A DNA stretch of 40,772 nt from NCBI GenBank assembly GCA_041628615.1, contig JBFKOW010000008.1, positions 1-40,772 on the forward strand, written 5' to 3'. This DNA is from JAMWZF01 sp041628615 (GTDB lineage: Bacteria > Pseudomonadota > Alphaproteobacteria > Rhodobacterales > Rhodobacteraceae). Shown here in pieces: positions 16,669 to 24,035 of this stretch. The translations under genes were made by a program, and so were the position numbers. The notes beneath the pieces are model-generated. The model ran no database searches. It was not told the origin of the DNA and saw only the letters and a list, made by a program, of their open reading frames with translations. Within the stretch, counting starts at the first letter, position 1. Each line of letters begins with the position of its first letter.

Positions 16669-17598
16669 TCAGGCGCCGTTCACGAGCCGGTCCCTGACAT
16701 GCGCGGCAACCGCGTCGGGATGGGTCCAGAGAAGGCCGTGGCCCGCGTCCTCGACGACCTCGTGATGCGCGATCCTGTGCAGCCGGGCCAGCCGCCCCAT
16801 GGCCCCGGACGGGATCACCGCATCGCGGCCGCCCCAGATCGCCAGCACCGGCACCCCGGCGGCGGCCACCGCCCGGTAGACCGCGTCGGTGTCGTGCGAC
16901 AGCAGGTGCCGGCGGCTCGACAGCACCGCCTCGAGGTAGCCGCGCCGGCGCAGCTGCGCGCGCTGTATCTCCGCGATCGCCGGGCCGCTGCCGCCGGATG
17001 CCGCGGTATCCGCGGCCACCCGTTCGAGGAGCGGGCCGCCGAGCACGATCTGTGCCCAGTCGCCCGCGATCGGCCAGGTCCGGCAGAACCGGTCGAAACG
17101 GCTCTCGCTCAGCTCCAGCCCGGCCGGAGCGACCAGCAGGAGTTTCTGGACCCGGTGCGGCGCCTCGGCGGCGAAGGCGGCGGCGATCTGCCCGCCCATC
17201 GAGTAGCCCATCACGATCAGGTCGTCCTTCAGCCCGAGATGGTCCAGAAGGCCGCGCAGCTGCCGCAGCTGGAAGGCGGCGTCCTGCGCCCCGGCCACGG
17301 TGGCCGAGCCGCCCCGCCCGAAAAGATCGTAGACCAGGACCCGGTAGCCCAGCGTCGTCAGCCGCGCCGCCACCTCGTCCCAGGCCTCGGAGGGCGTGGT
17401 CAGGCCGTGGATCGCGACGATCACCGGCCCGCGCACTCCGCCGATCCAGCGGTAGCGGGTGAAGCCCTCGTCGAGCTCGGCCCAGCGCCCGGACCAGGCT
17501 GTCCGGCTGTCGCGGGTCATCGGCGCGCGGCGGGAGTTGAGCCAGACCGGCACCGCGGCCAGTCCGCACAGGACGAGGGCAAGGAGGATCCAGAACAT
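16669..17598 (-). CDS. Membrane-anchored alpha/beta hydrolase
   Basis: A 309-residue alpha/beta-hydrolase. Residues 2-20 form one membrane segment (FWILLALVLCGLAAVPVWL), so the enzyme is probably anchored in the inner membrane. The fold marks are VAIHGLTTP (oxyanion region, about 61-69), the nucleophile elbow GYSMGG with S133, the acid in WGGRDAVIP, and the histidine in DAGHGLLW near the C-terminus. The triad is complete, so it should be active; the substrate is unknown. ATG 17598 has an AAGGA eight bases upstream. It is the last gene of a long leftward series, 40 bases after the cyclodeaminase gene. Confidence 0.92.
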   Translation of the reverse strand: MFWILLALVLCGLAAVPVWLNSRRAPMTRDSRTAWSGRWAELDEGFTRYRWIGGVRGPVIVAIHGLTTPSEAWDEVAARLTTLGYRVLVYDLFGRGGSATVAGAQDAAFQLRQLRGLLDHLGLKDDLIVMGYSMGGQIAAAFAAEAPHRVQKLLLVAPAGLELSESRFDRFCRTWPIAGDWAQIVLGGPLLERVAADTAASGGSGPAIAEIQRAQLRRRGYLEAVLSSRRHLLSHDTDAVYRAVAAAGVPVLAIWGGRDAVIPSGAMGRLARLHRIAHHEVVEDAGHGLLWTHPDAVAAHVRDRLVNGA

Positions 17599-17638
17599 CG
17601 ACTGTCCTTATGGTCTCGAATCCCGCCCAGTCACCGGC

Positions 17639-18571
17639 CTATGCCACGTCCGGCGGCTGCGCGTCCAGCACGTAACGGGCCACCATCAGGTCGAGGTGGG
17701 CGCCGCCGCCGTTCTTGAACAGGGTGATCTCGTCCGCCGATCCGCGCCGGAACGCGGCGAGATCGTAATAGTCCGCGACGATGTCGGCCTGCCCGATCAC
17801 GCCCCGTTCCAGCGGCGATTTCAGTTCGCCGATATGGCCGACGGTGGTGGCGAGGCTGTCCACGAAGATTCGCGACCGGGTCAGGGCGGTGTCGTCGGCC
17901 TCGCGCATGTCGGGCCGGTAGGCGCCGATCAGGTCGACGTGCTGGCCGGGGCGCAGCCAGTCGCCCTTCAGCACCGGCTCCGACGACATCGTGGCGCAGG
18001 TCACGATATCGGCCGCGCCGACCGCGGCGGCGAGGTCGGCGGCGATCTCCACGTCCGGGAAGCGGGCGCGAAACCGCTCGGCCCCCTCCGCCGACCGGTT
18101 CCAGACAGCAAAGCGCGCCTGCGGGAAGGCGGCGCCATAGGCCTCGCGCAAGGACGCCCCGACCGTTCCGGCGCCGACGATCAGGATCCGCGCGCTGTCG
18201 GGCCGCGCCAGCCGCCGGGCGGCGAGCAGGCTGTCGCCGGCGGTCTTCCACCTGGTGACGAGGTGGAAGTCGATGAGCGCCTCGGCGGTGCCGTCTGCGT
18301 CGGAAAACAGCGTGACCGATCCATTGACCATCGGTTGCCCGGCGGACGGGTTGTCGGGAAAGACGGTTGCGCATTTGACCGCCAGCCCGAGCCCGGCGAT
18401 CCAGGCCGAGCGGTTCAGCAGGGTCCGGTTGCCCTGGTAGAGAAAGGCGTCCGCGATCTCGGCCCGCGGCAGGTCATGGCCTGCGGCGATCGCCTCGGTC
18501 ACCGCGATCCAGTCCAGCGCCGCTTCCCCCTCGGGCCCCACGATCCGCAACCTGTCACCTCCGCCGTTCAT
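17639..18571 (-). CDS. Ornithine cyclodeaminase family protein
   Basis: A 310-residue member of the ornithine cyclodeaminase/mu-crystallin family, NAD(P)-dependent enzymes acting on amino or imino acids. The N-terminal substrate domain includes NRSAWIAGLGLAVKCATVFPDN, where the lysine in VKCATV matches a conserved substrate-binding position, and DFHLVTRWKTAG. The Rossmann motif is ILIVGAGTVGASL, followed by VWNRS and IVTCATMSSEPVLKGDWLRPGQHVDLIGA. The true substrate (ornithine, proline imines, alanine or others) cannot be told. The ATG at 18571 has no good ribosome site; it lies 24 bases after the EamA gene, suggesting read-through from that gene. Confidence 0.92.
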   Translation of the reverse strand: MNGGGDRLRIVGPEGEAALDWIAVTEAIAAGHDLPRAEIADAFLYQGNRTLLNRSAWIAGLGLAVKCATVFPDNPSAGQPMVNGSVTLFSDADGTAEALIDFHLVTRWKTAGDSLLAARRLARPDSARILIVGAGTVGASLREAYGAAFPQARFAVWNRSAEGAERFRARFPDVEIAADLAAAVGAADIVTCATMSSEPVLKGDWLRPGQHVDLIGAYRPDMREADDTALTRSRIFVDSLATTVGHIGELKSPLERGVIGQADIVADYYDLAAFRRGSADEITLFKNGGGAHLDLMVARYVLDAQPPDVA

Positions 18572-18595
18572 TGCTGTGCGCAGGGGGTCAGGCTG

Positions 18596-19546
18596 TCAGC
18601 GCCGCGCCTTCTGCGCAACCACCTTGCCGGCCCGCGCCTCGCGCCAGATCAGCAGCAGCCCGCCGCCCATGATCAGCGCCGAGCCGGCGAGCGCCGCCGC
18701 GTCGGGCCGTTCCCCGAAGACGAGGTAGCCGAATAGGATCGCCAGTGGCAGCGCAACGTATTCGAAGGGCGCGACCAGCGCCGCCTCGGACACCCGGTAG
18801 GCCTGCGAGATCATCGTCCCCGCCCCGGCGATGCCGACGCCCACCAGCACCATCAGCCAGATGTCGCCCGCCGCGGGCCAGGCCCAGGCCCGGAACAGGA
18901 AGGTCAGCGACGGATCGTCGAACACGTCGAACCGGCCGTGCCCGACCGCCGCGCCGATCCCGCCGCTCACGACGATGAACACGCATTGCATCAGGATCGC
19001 CATCGTCACCGCGCTTTCGGTGCCGCCCATCCGCCGGGTCAGGATGTGGATCATGGCGTAGAAGCTGGCCGCCATGATCGGCAGCAGCGCGGCGGGCTGG
19101 AACGCGGCGGTGCCGGGCCGCACCACGATCAGCACCCCGATCATCCCGATCGCGATGGCGCCCCAGCGCCAGCGGCCCACCGTCTCGCCGAGGAACAGCA
19201 CCGAAAACACCGTGATCAGCAGCGGCGAGACGAAGAAGACCGCCACCGCCTCGGCCAGCGGCAGCGCCGCCAGCCCGAGGAAGAAGGTGATGTTGGCGAT
19301 CACGATGCACAGCCCCCGCGCCAGGTGCATCCGCAGCTTGCGGGTTCGCAGCAGGCGCGGCCCGCCGGCCAGCGGCATCACCACCGCGAGCAGCACGGCG
19401 AGCGCGATCACCGACCGGATCAGCACGATCTGGTGCAGGGCGTAGCCGTCGCTGAGGAGCTTGATCGCCGCGTCGTTGATCGAGAAGCAGACCACCGCCG
19501 CGGTCGCCCAGTAGGCCCCGGCGGTGGAGCCCGGCCCGGCGTTCAT
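18596..19546 (-). CDS. DMT family (EamA) transporter
   Basis: A 316-residue inner-membrane protein with about ten hydrophobic segments arranged as two EamA repeats (roughly residues 10-140 and 155-290), the layout of drug/metabolite exporters. Recognisable points are the early AAVVCFSINDAAIKLL, the LGETVGRWRWGAIAIGMIGVLIVVRPG junction ending repeat one, and YVALPLAILFGYLVFGERPD in repeat two. Substrates of this family include amino acids and purines but cannot be predicted here. Its ATG overlaps the stop of the DUF188 gene by four bases (ATGA). Confidence 0.93.
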   Translation of the reverse strand: MNAGPGSTAGAYWATAAVVCFSINDAAIKLLSDGYALHQIVLIRSVIALAVLLAVVMPLAGGPRLLRTRKLRMHLARGLCIVIANITFFLGLAALPLAEAVAVFFVSPLLITVFSVLFLGETVGRWRWGAIAIGMIGVLIVVRPGTAAFQPAALLPIMAASFYAMIHILTRRMGGTESAVTMAILMQCVFIVVSGGIGAAVGHGRFDVFDDPSLTFLFRAWAWPAAGDIWLMVLVGVGIAGAGTMISQAYRVSEAALVAPFEYVALPLAILFGYLVFGERPDAAALAGSALIMGGGLLLIWREARAGKVVAQKARR

Positions 19547-19986
19547 CCCGCCGCCCGCCGCAGGGCGCGCTCCAACGCGTCGAGGAAGCGCGACCGGTCG
19601 GCCTTGGTGAAGCCCCGCCCGCCGCCCTGCCGGAACGGATCGGCGGCGCGCAGGTCGGCCATCAGGTTCCGGGTCGCCAGCGCGGCACCGACATTCGCCC
19701 CGGTCAGGGATTCGCCGTTGGGCTTGAGAACCTCGGCCCCCGCCGCCACGCAGGCCGCGGCGAGCGGGATGTCGGCGGTGATCACGACGTCGCCCGGCCC
19801 GGCCCGTTCGGCGATCCAGCGGTCCGCCTCGTCCGGCCCCTCGGGGACCACCACGGTTTCCACCAGCGGGTTGGCCGCCGGACGGATGCCGCCGTTCGAC
19901 ACCATGAAGACGCGGGTGCGGTGGCGGGTGGCGACCCGTTCCGCCTCGGCCTTGACCGGGCAGGCGTCGGCGTCGACGTAGATCAC
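19543..19986 (-). CDS. DUF188/UPF0178 (YaiI/YqxD) family protein
   Basis: A 147-residue protein of the YaiI/YqxD family, which has a PIN-like fold and no settled function. The opening IYVDADACPVKAEAERVATR, then VVPEGPDEADRWIAERAGPGDVVITADIPLAAACVAAGAEV and the tail GGRGFTKADRSRFLDALERAL are family hallmarks. Conserved Asp residues (DADACP, ITADIP) could bind metal. The start is GTG at 19986, overlapping the cupin stop as GTGA; the EamA gene in turn overlaps its own stop, so three genes are chained by 4-base overlaps. Confidence 0.94.
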   Translation of the reverse strand: MIYVDADACPVKAEAERVATRHRTRVFMVSNGGIRPAANPLVETVVVPEGPDEADRWIAERAGPGDVVITADIPLAAACVAAGAEVLKPNGESLTGANVGAALATRNLMADLRAADPFRQGGGRGFTKADRSRFLDALERALRRAAG

Positions 19987-20378
19987 CCCGCGTAGTCGCC
20001 GTCCGAGACCGGCTCCTGCCAGTCGGTGGTGCTGCCGTCGACGGCCTCCTGCACCGCGATGTGGGACATCGCGGTGTCGGGCCCGGCGCCGTGCCAGTGC
20101 CGTTCGCCCGCCGGGATCCAGACCACGTCGCCGGGCCGCAGCTGCCGCACCGGCCCGCCCTCGGCGGCACAGCGCCCGGCCCCCGCGGTCACGATCAGGA
20201 TCTGCCCGGCGGGATGGGTGTGCCAGTTGGTCCGCGCCCCGGGCTCGAAGGTGACAAGGTTTGCGACGGTCCGGCCCGGCGCTTCGGCCACCGCCAGCGG
20301 GTCGAAACGCACGGTGCCGGTGAACCAGTCCGCCGGTCCGGGCCTGGAGGGGCGGTCGTCGGCGCGGGTGATCTTCAT
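19983..20378 (-). CDS. Cupin protein resembling bacterial hydroxynitrile lyase
   Basis: A 131-residue single-domain cupin. It closely follows the pattern I recall for the manganese-dependent (R)-selective hydroxynitrile lyases of the GtHNL type: GPADWFTGTVRFDPL at the start, VTFEPGARTNWHTHPAGQ, GDVVWIPAGERHWHG and TAMSHIAVQE. The four metal ligands are all present as H53, H55, Q59 and H94, and H106 and Q110 are also kept. Many annotated relatives have no tested role, so cyanohydrin cleavage is only a possible activity. The ATG follows AAAGGAC. It sits 19 bases after fghA and overlaps the DUF188 gene. Confidence 0.92.
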   Translation of the reverse strand: MKITRADDRPSRPGPADWFTGTVRFDPLAVAEAPGRTVANLVTFEPGARTNWHTHPAGQILIVTAGAGRCAAEGGPVRQLRPGDVVWIPAGERHWHGAGPDTAMSHIAVQEAVDGSTTDWQEPVSDGDYAG

Positions 20379-20397
20379 GGCGGCGTCCTTTCCGGTC

Positions 20398-21228
20398 TCA
20401 GGTCCAGAGCGTCTCGGCATGGAAGGCCACGTGGTCCTCCATGAAGGTCGAGACGAAGAAATACGAATGGTCATAGCCCTTCTGCATCCGCAGCGCGTGG
20501 TCCTGCCGCCGGCCGGCCATCGCCACGGCCAGCGCAGGGGTCCCGAGGTGGTCGCCGAACTGGTCGTCGGTGCCGGTGTCGATCAGGATCGGGCCGGCGA
20601 AGCCCGCCGTCTCCATCAGATGGGTCGCGTCGTGCCGGGCCCAGGCGGTCTCGTCGCCGCCGAGATAGGCGGTGAACTGCTTGCGGCCCCAGTCGCTGCG
20701 GGTCGGGTTGCAGATCGGCGCGAAGGCGCTGACGCTGGCGAAGCGGCCGGGCAGGCCCATGGCGAGGGTCAGCGCCCCGTGTCCGCCCATCGAGTGCCCG
20801 GTGATCGCCTGCCGCGCCAGGTCCACCGCGAAACGGCCGCCGATCAGGGCGGGCAGCTCCTCGGCCACGTAGTCCCACATCCGGTAATGCGCCGCCCACG
20901 GCGGCTCGGTCGCGTTGACGTAGAACCCGGCGCCCTGGCCGAGGTCGTAGGCCTCGTCGTCGGCCACGCCCGCGCCGCGCGGCGAGGTGTCGGGAAACAC
21001 CAGCGCCAGCCCGTGCGCGGCGGCGTGGGCCTGCGCGCCCGCCTTCACCATCGCGTTCTCGTGCGTGCAGGTCAGACCGGAGAGATACCACAGCACCGGC
21101 ACCGGGCCGGCGGCGGCCTCCTCGGGCAGGAACAGGCCGAAGGTCATGTCGCAGTCGCAGGCTTCGGACCGGTGGGTGTAGACGCCCTGGACGCCGCCGA
21201 AGCAGCGGTTCTCGGAGACGGTCTGCAT
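20398..21228 (-). CDS. fghA: S-formylglutathione hydrolase
   Basis: FghA (FrmB/esterase D family) hydrolyses S-formylglutathione to formate and glutathione, the second step of glutathione-dependent formaldehyde detoxification. The 276-residue sequence has the family start (CFGGVQGVYTHRSEACDCDMTFGLFLP), LWYLSGLTCTHENAM, DTSPRG, the GAGFYVNATEPPW motif, the nucleophile in GHSMGGHGAL, the aspartate in DTGTDDQF and the histidine in YDHSYFF. The first step, frmA, is 5 kb away at 26390-27502 in another unit. Two bases separate it from the upstream flavoprotein gene. Confidence 0.97.
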   Translation of the reverse strand: MQTVSENRCFGGVQGVYTHRSEACDCDMTFGLFLPEEAAAGPVPVLWYLSGLTCTHENAMVKAGAQAHAAAHGLALVFPDTSPRGAGVADDEAYDLGQGAGFYVNATEPPWAAHYRMWDYVAEELPALIGGRFAVDLARQAITGHSMGGHGALTLAMGLPGRFASVSAFAPICNPTRSDWGRKQFTAYLGGDETAWARHDATHLMETAGFAGPILIDTGTDDQFGDHLGTPALAVAMAGRRQDHALRMQKGYDHSYFFVSTFMEDHVAFHAETLWT

Positions 21229-21230
21229 CG

Positions 21231-21929
21231 TCACTCTCCTTCGTGCAGGGTCAGGTTCTCGGCCAGCGGCTTTTTCTGCTTGGCTGCGGCGGGCACGGTC
21301 GCCTCCGCCGCCGGGTGGCCGACGGCGAGGATCATCACCGGCTTCTCGTTCTCCGGCCGGCCGCAGAGGCCGTTGAGAAACCGCATCGGGTTCGGCGTGT
21401 GGGTCAGGCAGGACAGCCCCGCAAGGTGCAGCGCGGTGATCAGCACGCCGGTGGCGATGCCGACGCTTTCGGGGACGTAGTAGTGCTTGACCCGCGCGCC
21501 GTCGCGCAGGCCCCAGCGCTGGGCGAAGACCACGATCAGCCACGGTGCGACGGTCAGGTGGGGCTTGGCGGCGTCGGTGCCGATCGGCTCCAGCGCGGCC
21601 AGCCATTCGTCGCCGCCGCCGCCGGCATAGAACTTCTCTTCCTCGGCCTCGGCGGTCGCCCGGATCCGCGCCTTCATCGCCGGGTCCGAGATCGCCGCGA
21701 AATGCCAGGGCTGCTGGTTGGCCCCGGACGGCGCGGTGCCGGCGGCGGCAACGCAGGCCTCGATCACGTCGCGGGCGACCGGACGGTCGCTGTAGTGGCG
21801 GACCGAATGGCGGGTTCGCATCTCGGCCAGGAACCCCTGCGCCGCGGCCAGCATCCCGGCGTCGGACACCTCGCGGCGGTCGGGCAGCGGCAGCGCCTCG
21901 TAGACCGGCGGGCGGGGCGTGTCGGGCAT
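21231..21929 (-). CDS. Nitroreductase-family flavoprotein resembling iodotyrosine deiodinase
   Basis: A 232-residue FMN protein of the nitroreductase superfamily. The N-terminal RHSVRHYSDRPV and TAPSGANQQPWHF bind flavin. The middle aligns without gaps to animal iodotyrosine deiodinase: E97, Y101 and K122 fall exactly where the deiodinase substrate-binding Glu-Tyr-Lys triad sits, with W109 also in register; downstream, HYYVPESVGIATGVLITAL, TPNPMRF, GRPENEKPVMILAVGHP and EATVP also match. Bacterial homologues with dehalogenase activity are known; natural substrates in bacteria are unclear. A strong AGGAGG precedes ATG 21929. It lies between an AEC permease and fghA, all closely spaced. Confidence 0.93.
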   Translation of the reverse strand: MPDTPRPPVYEALPLPDRREVSDAGMLAAAQGFLAEMRTRHSVRHYSDRPVARDVIEACVAAAGTAPSGANQQPWHFAAISDPAMKARIRATAEAEEEKFYAGGGGDEWLAALEPIGTDAAKPHLTVAPWLIVVFAQRWGLRDGARVKHYYVPESVGIATGVLITALHLAGLSCLTHTPNPMRFLNGLCGRPENEKPVMILAVGHPAAEATVPAAAKQKKPLAENLTLHEGE

Positions 21930-21937
21930 GGTTCCTC

Positions 21938-22864
21938 CTACTCGGTCACAAGGGCGATCACCGCCGACACAGTCAAGACGGAGATCACCGTGGAGAACAG
22001 GATCGAGGCCGAGACCCGCTGCGGCGCGACGCCGTAATGCTGGGCGAGAATGTAGACGTTGCCCGCCACCGGCAGCGCGGCCGCCGAGATCATCACCCCG
22101 GCCGCGTAGGGCTCGACCGGGAACATCACCAGCGCCGCATAGGCCACCGCCGCCGGGTGCAGGATCAGCTTGGCGAAGGACAGCCAGCCCGCCACCGCCA
22201 CCCGCTCGGCGCTTTTCGTCGCCAGCGAGGCGCCGATGGCGAACAGCGCGCCGGGAGTCGCGGCGGCGCCGAGCAGGGCGAGGAACTCGTTCACCGGGCC
22301 GGGGATCGGGATCTCGAAGGTCGACACGGTGAGCCCGAGGAAGATCGACACCAGCATCGGGTTGGCGACGATCCCCTTCGCCACGGTGCCCAGCACCGCC
22401 ACCGACATCCGCCCGTCCCGCGACCCGGTGATCAGCACCACGATCAGGGTGCCGAAGACCAGCAGGTCAACCGCCAGGACCATCAGGTTCGGCCCCACCG
22501 CCGCAGGGCCCAGAAGCAGGGTCAGCATCGGGATGCCGAGAAACCCGACATTGCCGATCACCGCGCACTGCGCCTCGACCGCCGCCTCCGCGATGCTCAG
22601 CCTGCGGACCATCGCGACGGCGGTGGCGATCAGGTAGACGAACATCGTCCCGAACAGGTAGGCGAGCACGAAGGACCAGTCGAACAGGTCCGCCAGCGCG
22701 AGGTTCGCCGAGAACCGGAACAGCATCGCCGACAACGCGAAGTAGAACACGAACTTGGTCAGGTAGGCGGTCGCCTCGGGCGAGAAGAAGCCCGTCCGCC
22801 CGGCCCCGTAGCCAAGCCCGATCAGCGCGAAGAAGGGCAGGGTCTGAAGGAAGATTTCCCACAT
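21938..22864 (-). CDS. AEC family permease
   Basis: A 308-residue membrane protein of the auxin efflux carrier (AEC) family, with about ten hydrophobic segments in two five-helix halves. Typical positions are the start MWEIFLQTLPFFALIGLGYGAG, the broken helix IGNVGFLGIPML in the first half, ANPMLVSIFLGL at the join, and ALPVAGNVYILAQHYGV near the end. Bacterial members move organic acids such as malate or malonate, but the substrate cannot be read off. It is the first gene of the leftward series, with only 8 bases before the deiodinase-like gene. No clear ribosome site precedes ATG 22864. Confidence 0.93.
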   Translation of the reverse strand: MWEIFLQTLPFFALIGLGYGAGRTGFFSPEATAYLTKFVFYFALSAMLFRFSANLALADLFDWSFVLAYLFGTMFVYLIATAVAMVRRLSIAEAAVEAQCAVIGNVGFLGIPMLTLLLGPAAVGPNLMVLAVDLLVFGTLIVVLITGSRDGRMSVAVLGTVAKGIVANPMLVSIFLGLTVSTFEIPIPGPVNEFLALLGAAATPGALFAIGASLATKSAERVAVAGWLSFAKLILHPAAVAYAALVMFPVEPYAAGVMISAAALPVAGNVYILAQHYGVAPQRVSASILFSTVISVLTVSAVIALVTE

Positions 22865-22927
22865 GGCACGGGGCTTAGCATCCCCGACCCGGCGGCGCGA
22901 GACCCCGCGTGCCCGGCCCGCCCGGCG

Positions 22928-23905
22928 CTAGCCGGACCCGATCAGCGCCCCGGCGGCGAACACCAGCGACCCGCCCAGCACCACCTGGAAGGCGGCGCGC
23001 AGGAACGGCGTCTCCATGTAGCGGTTCTGGATCCAGGCGATGGCCCAGAGTTCGACGAAGACCACCGCGATGGCGACCGTGGTGGCGGTCCAGAAATCCG
23101 GGATCAGGTAGGGCAGGGCGTGACCCAGCCCGCCGATCGTGGTCATGATCCCCGAGGCGAAGCCCCGTTTCACCGGCGACCCGCGGCCCGAGATCTGGCC
23201 GTCGTCGCTCGCCGCCTCGGTGAAGCCCATCGAGATCCCGGCCCCGATCGACGCGGCGAGGCCGACGAGAAAGGTCGTCCAGGTGTCCTGGGTGGCGAAG
23301 GCGGTGGCGAAGATCGGCGCCAGCGTCGACACCGATCCGTCCATCAGCCCGGCGAGGCCCGGCTGCACCCAGGTCAGCACGAACTGCCGGTGGGCGGCGC
23401 TTTCCTCCTCGCTGCGGGCATCCCCGGTCAGGTGCTCGTCTTCGAGGGTCGCCGCGCTTTCCTGGTGTCCGGCCTCGGCCGCGGCGAGGTCGCCCAGCAG
23501 CTTGCGCGTCTCGGCATCCGTGGTCCGCGCCGCGGCGGCGAGGTAGAACCGGTGCGCATCGCGTTCCATGCCGCGGGCCTCGTCGCGGATCCGGTCGAGC
23601 CCGAGGCTCTCGATCAGCCAGACCGGCCGGCGGGCGTAGTAGCCCGACACGTGCTCGCGCCGGATCAGCGGGATGTGATCGCCGAACCGCTTGCGGTGCA
23701 GGTCGATCAGCCGGTGGCGGTGGGTATCCTCCTCGGCCGCCATGCCGTCGAACACCGCCGCCGAGGCCGGGTAGTCGCCGCGCAGCCGCTCGGCATAGGT
23801 GCGGTAGATCCGGGCGTCGTCCTCTTCCGAAGAGATGGCGAGCGCCAGCACCTCCTGCTCGCTCAGGTCGGCGAAGCGGCGGCGGGACGAAACTCCGGGA
23901 ATCAT
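22928..23905 (-). CDS. mbfA: Membrane-bound ferritin MbfA (erythrin-VIT1 iron exporter)
   Basis: A 325-residue fusion of an N-terminal ferritin-like (erythrin) domain and a C-terminal VIT1/CCC1 membrane domain. The first ~165 residues carry diiron-type helices (SSEEDDARIYRTYAERL, AAEEDTHRHRLIDLH, ERDAHRFYLAAAAR, AEAGHQESAATLEDEHL). The rest has about five membrane segments with the VIT1 marks GLAGLMDGSVSTLAPIFATAFATQ and SIGAGISMGFTEAASDDG. In Bradyrhizobium and Agrobacterium, MbfA exports iron and protects against peroxide and acid, under Irr control. ATG 23905 follows GGAGAG. A palindrome next to a likely -10 box lies just upstream. A tetR gene diverges from it. Confidence 0.95.
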   Translation of the reverse strand: MIPGVSSRRRFADLSEQEVLALAISSEEDDARIYRTYAERLRGDYPASAAVFDGMAAEEDTHRHRLIDLHRKRFGDHIPLIRREHVSGYYARRPVWLIESLGLDRIRDEARGMERDAHRFYLAAAARTTDAETRKLLGDLAAAEAGHQESAATLEDEHLTGDARSEEESAAHRQFVLTWVQPGLAGLMDGSVSTLAPIFATAFATQDTWTTFLVGLAASIGAGISMGFTEAASDDGQISGRGSPVKRGFASGIMTTIGGLGHALPYLIPDFWTATTVAIAVVFVELWAIAWIQNRYMETPFLRAAFQVVLGGSLVFAAGALIGSG

Positions 23906-23917
23906 GTGTCTCTCCAC

Positions 23918-23961
23918 GAATTGGAACGAATTCAAACTAGGGGCCCGGCCTGCGGGGGCAA
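23918..23961 (-). promoter_or_regulatory. mbfA promoter with overlapping palindrome (possible operator)
   Basis: On the minus strand, TTGCCC (23956-23961), a 16-base spacer and TAGTTT (23934-23939) look like a promoter for mbfA. Directly downstream is GAATTCGTTCCAATTC (23918-23933), with perfect 5-bp inverted arms, where transcription would start, just before the ribosome site. A repressor here would block mbfA. Agreement with the Irr element TTTAGAA-N3-TTCTAAA is only 9 of 14 positions, so the regulator is open. Confidence 0.4.
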
Positions 23962-23983
23962 GGCCCCGGGTCGCCCCGGACGC

Positions 23984-24013
23984 TTGCCGCAACTGAACCG
24001 AGCGGTCTACACT
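23984..24013 (+). promoter_or_regulatory. Candidate tetR promoter
   Basis: TTGCCG (23984-23989), an 18-base spacer and TACACT (24008-24013) resemble a sigma-70 promoter, 22 bases before the tetR start codon. It lies about 22 bases from the divergent mbfA promoter's -35 box, so one regulator could reach both. Confidence 0.4.
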
Positions 24014-24035
24014 CGACGGGACAGGGAGGACCGGC

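Noticed and set aside
23918..23936. Irr/ICE box upstream of mbfA
   Set aside because: The palindrome matches the TTTAGAA-N3-TTCTAAA pattern at only 9 of 14 positions, so it is not called as an Irr site, only as a possible operator.
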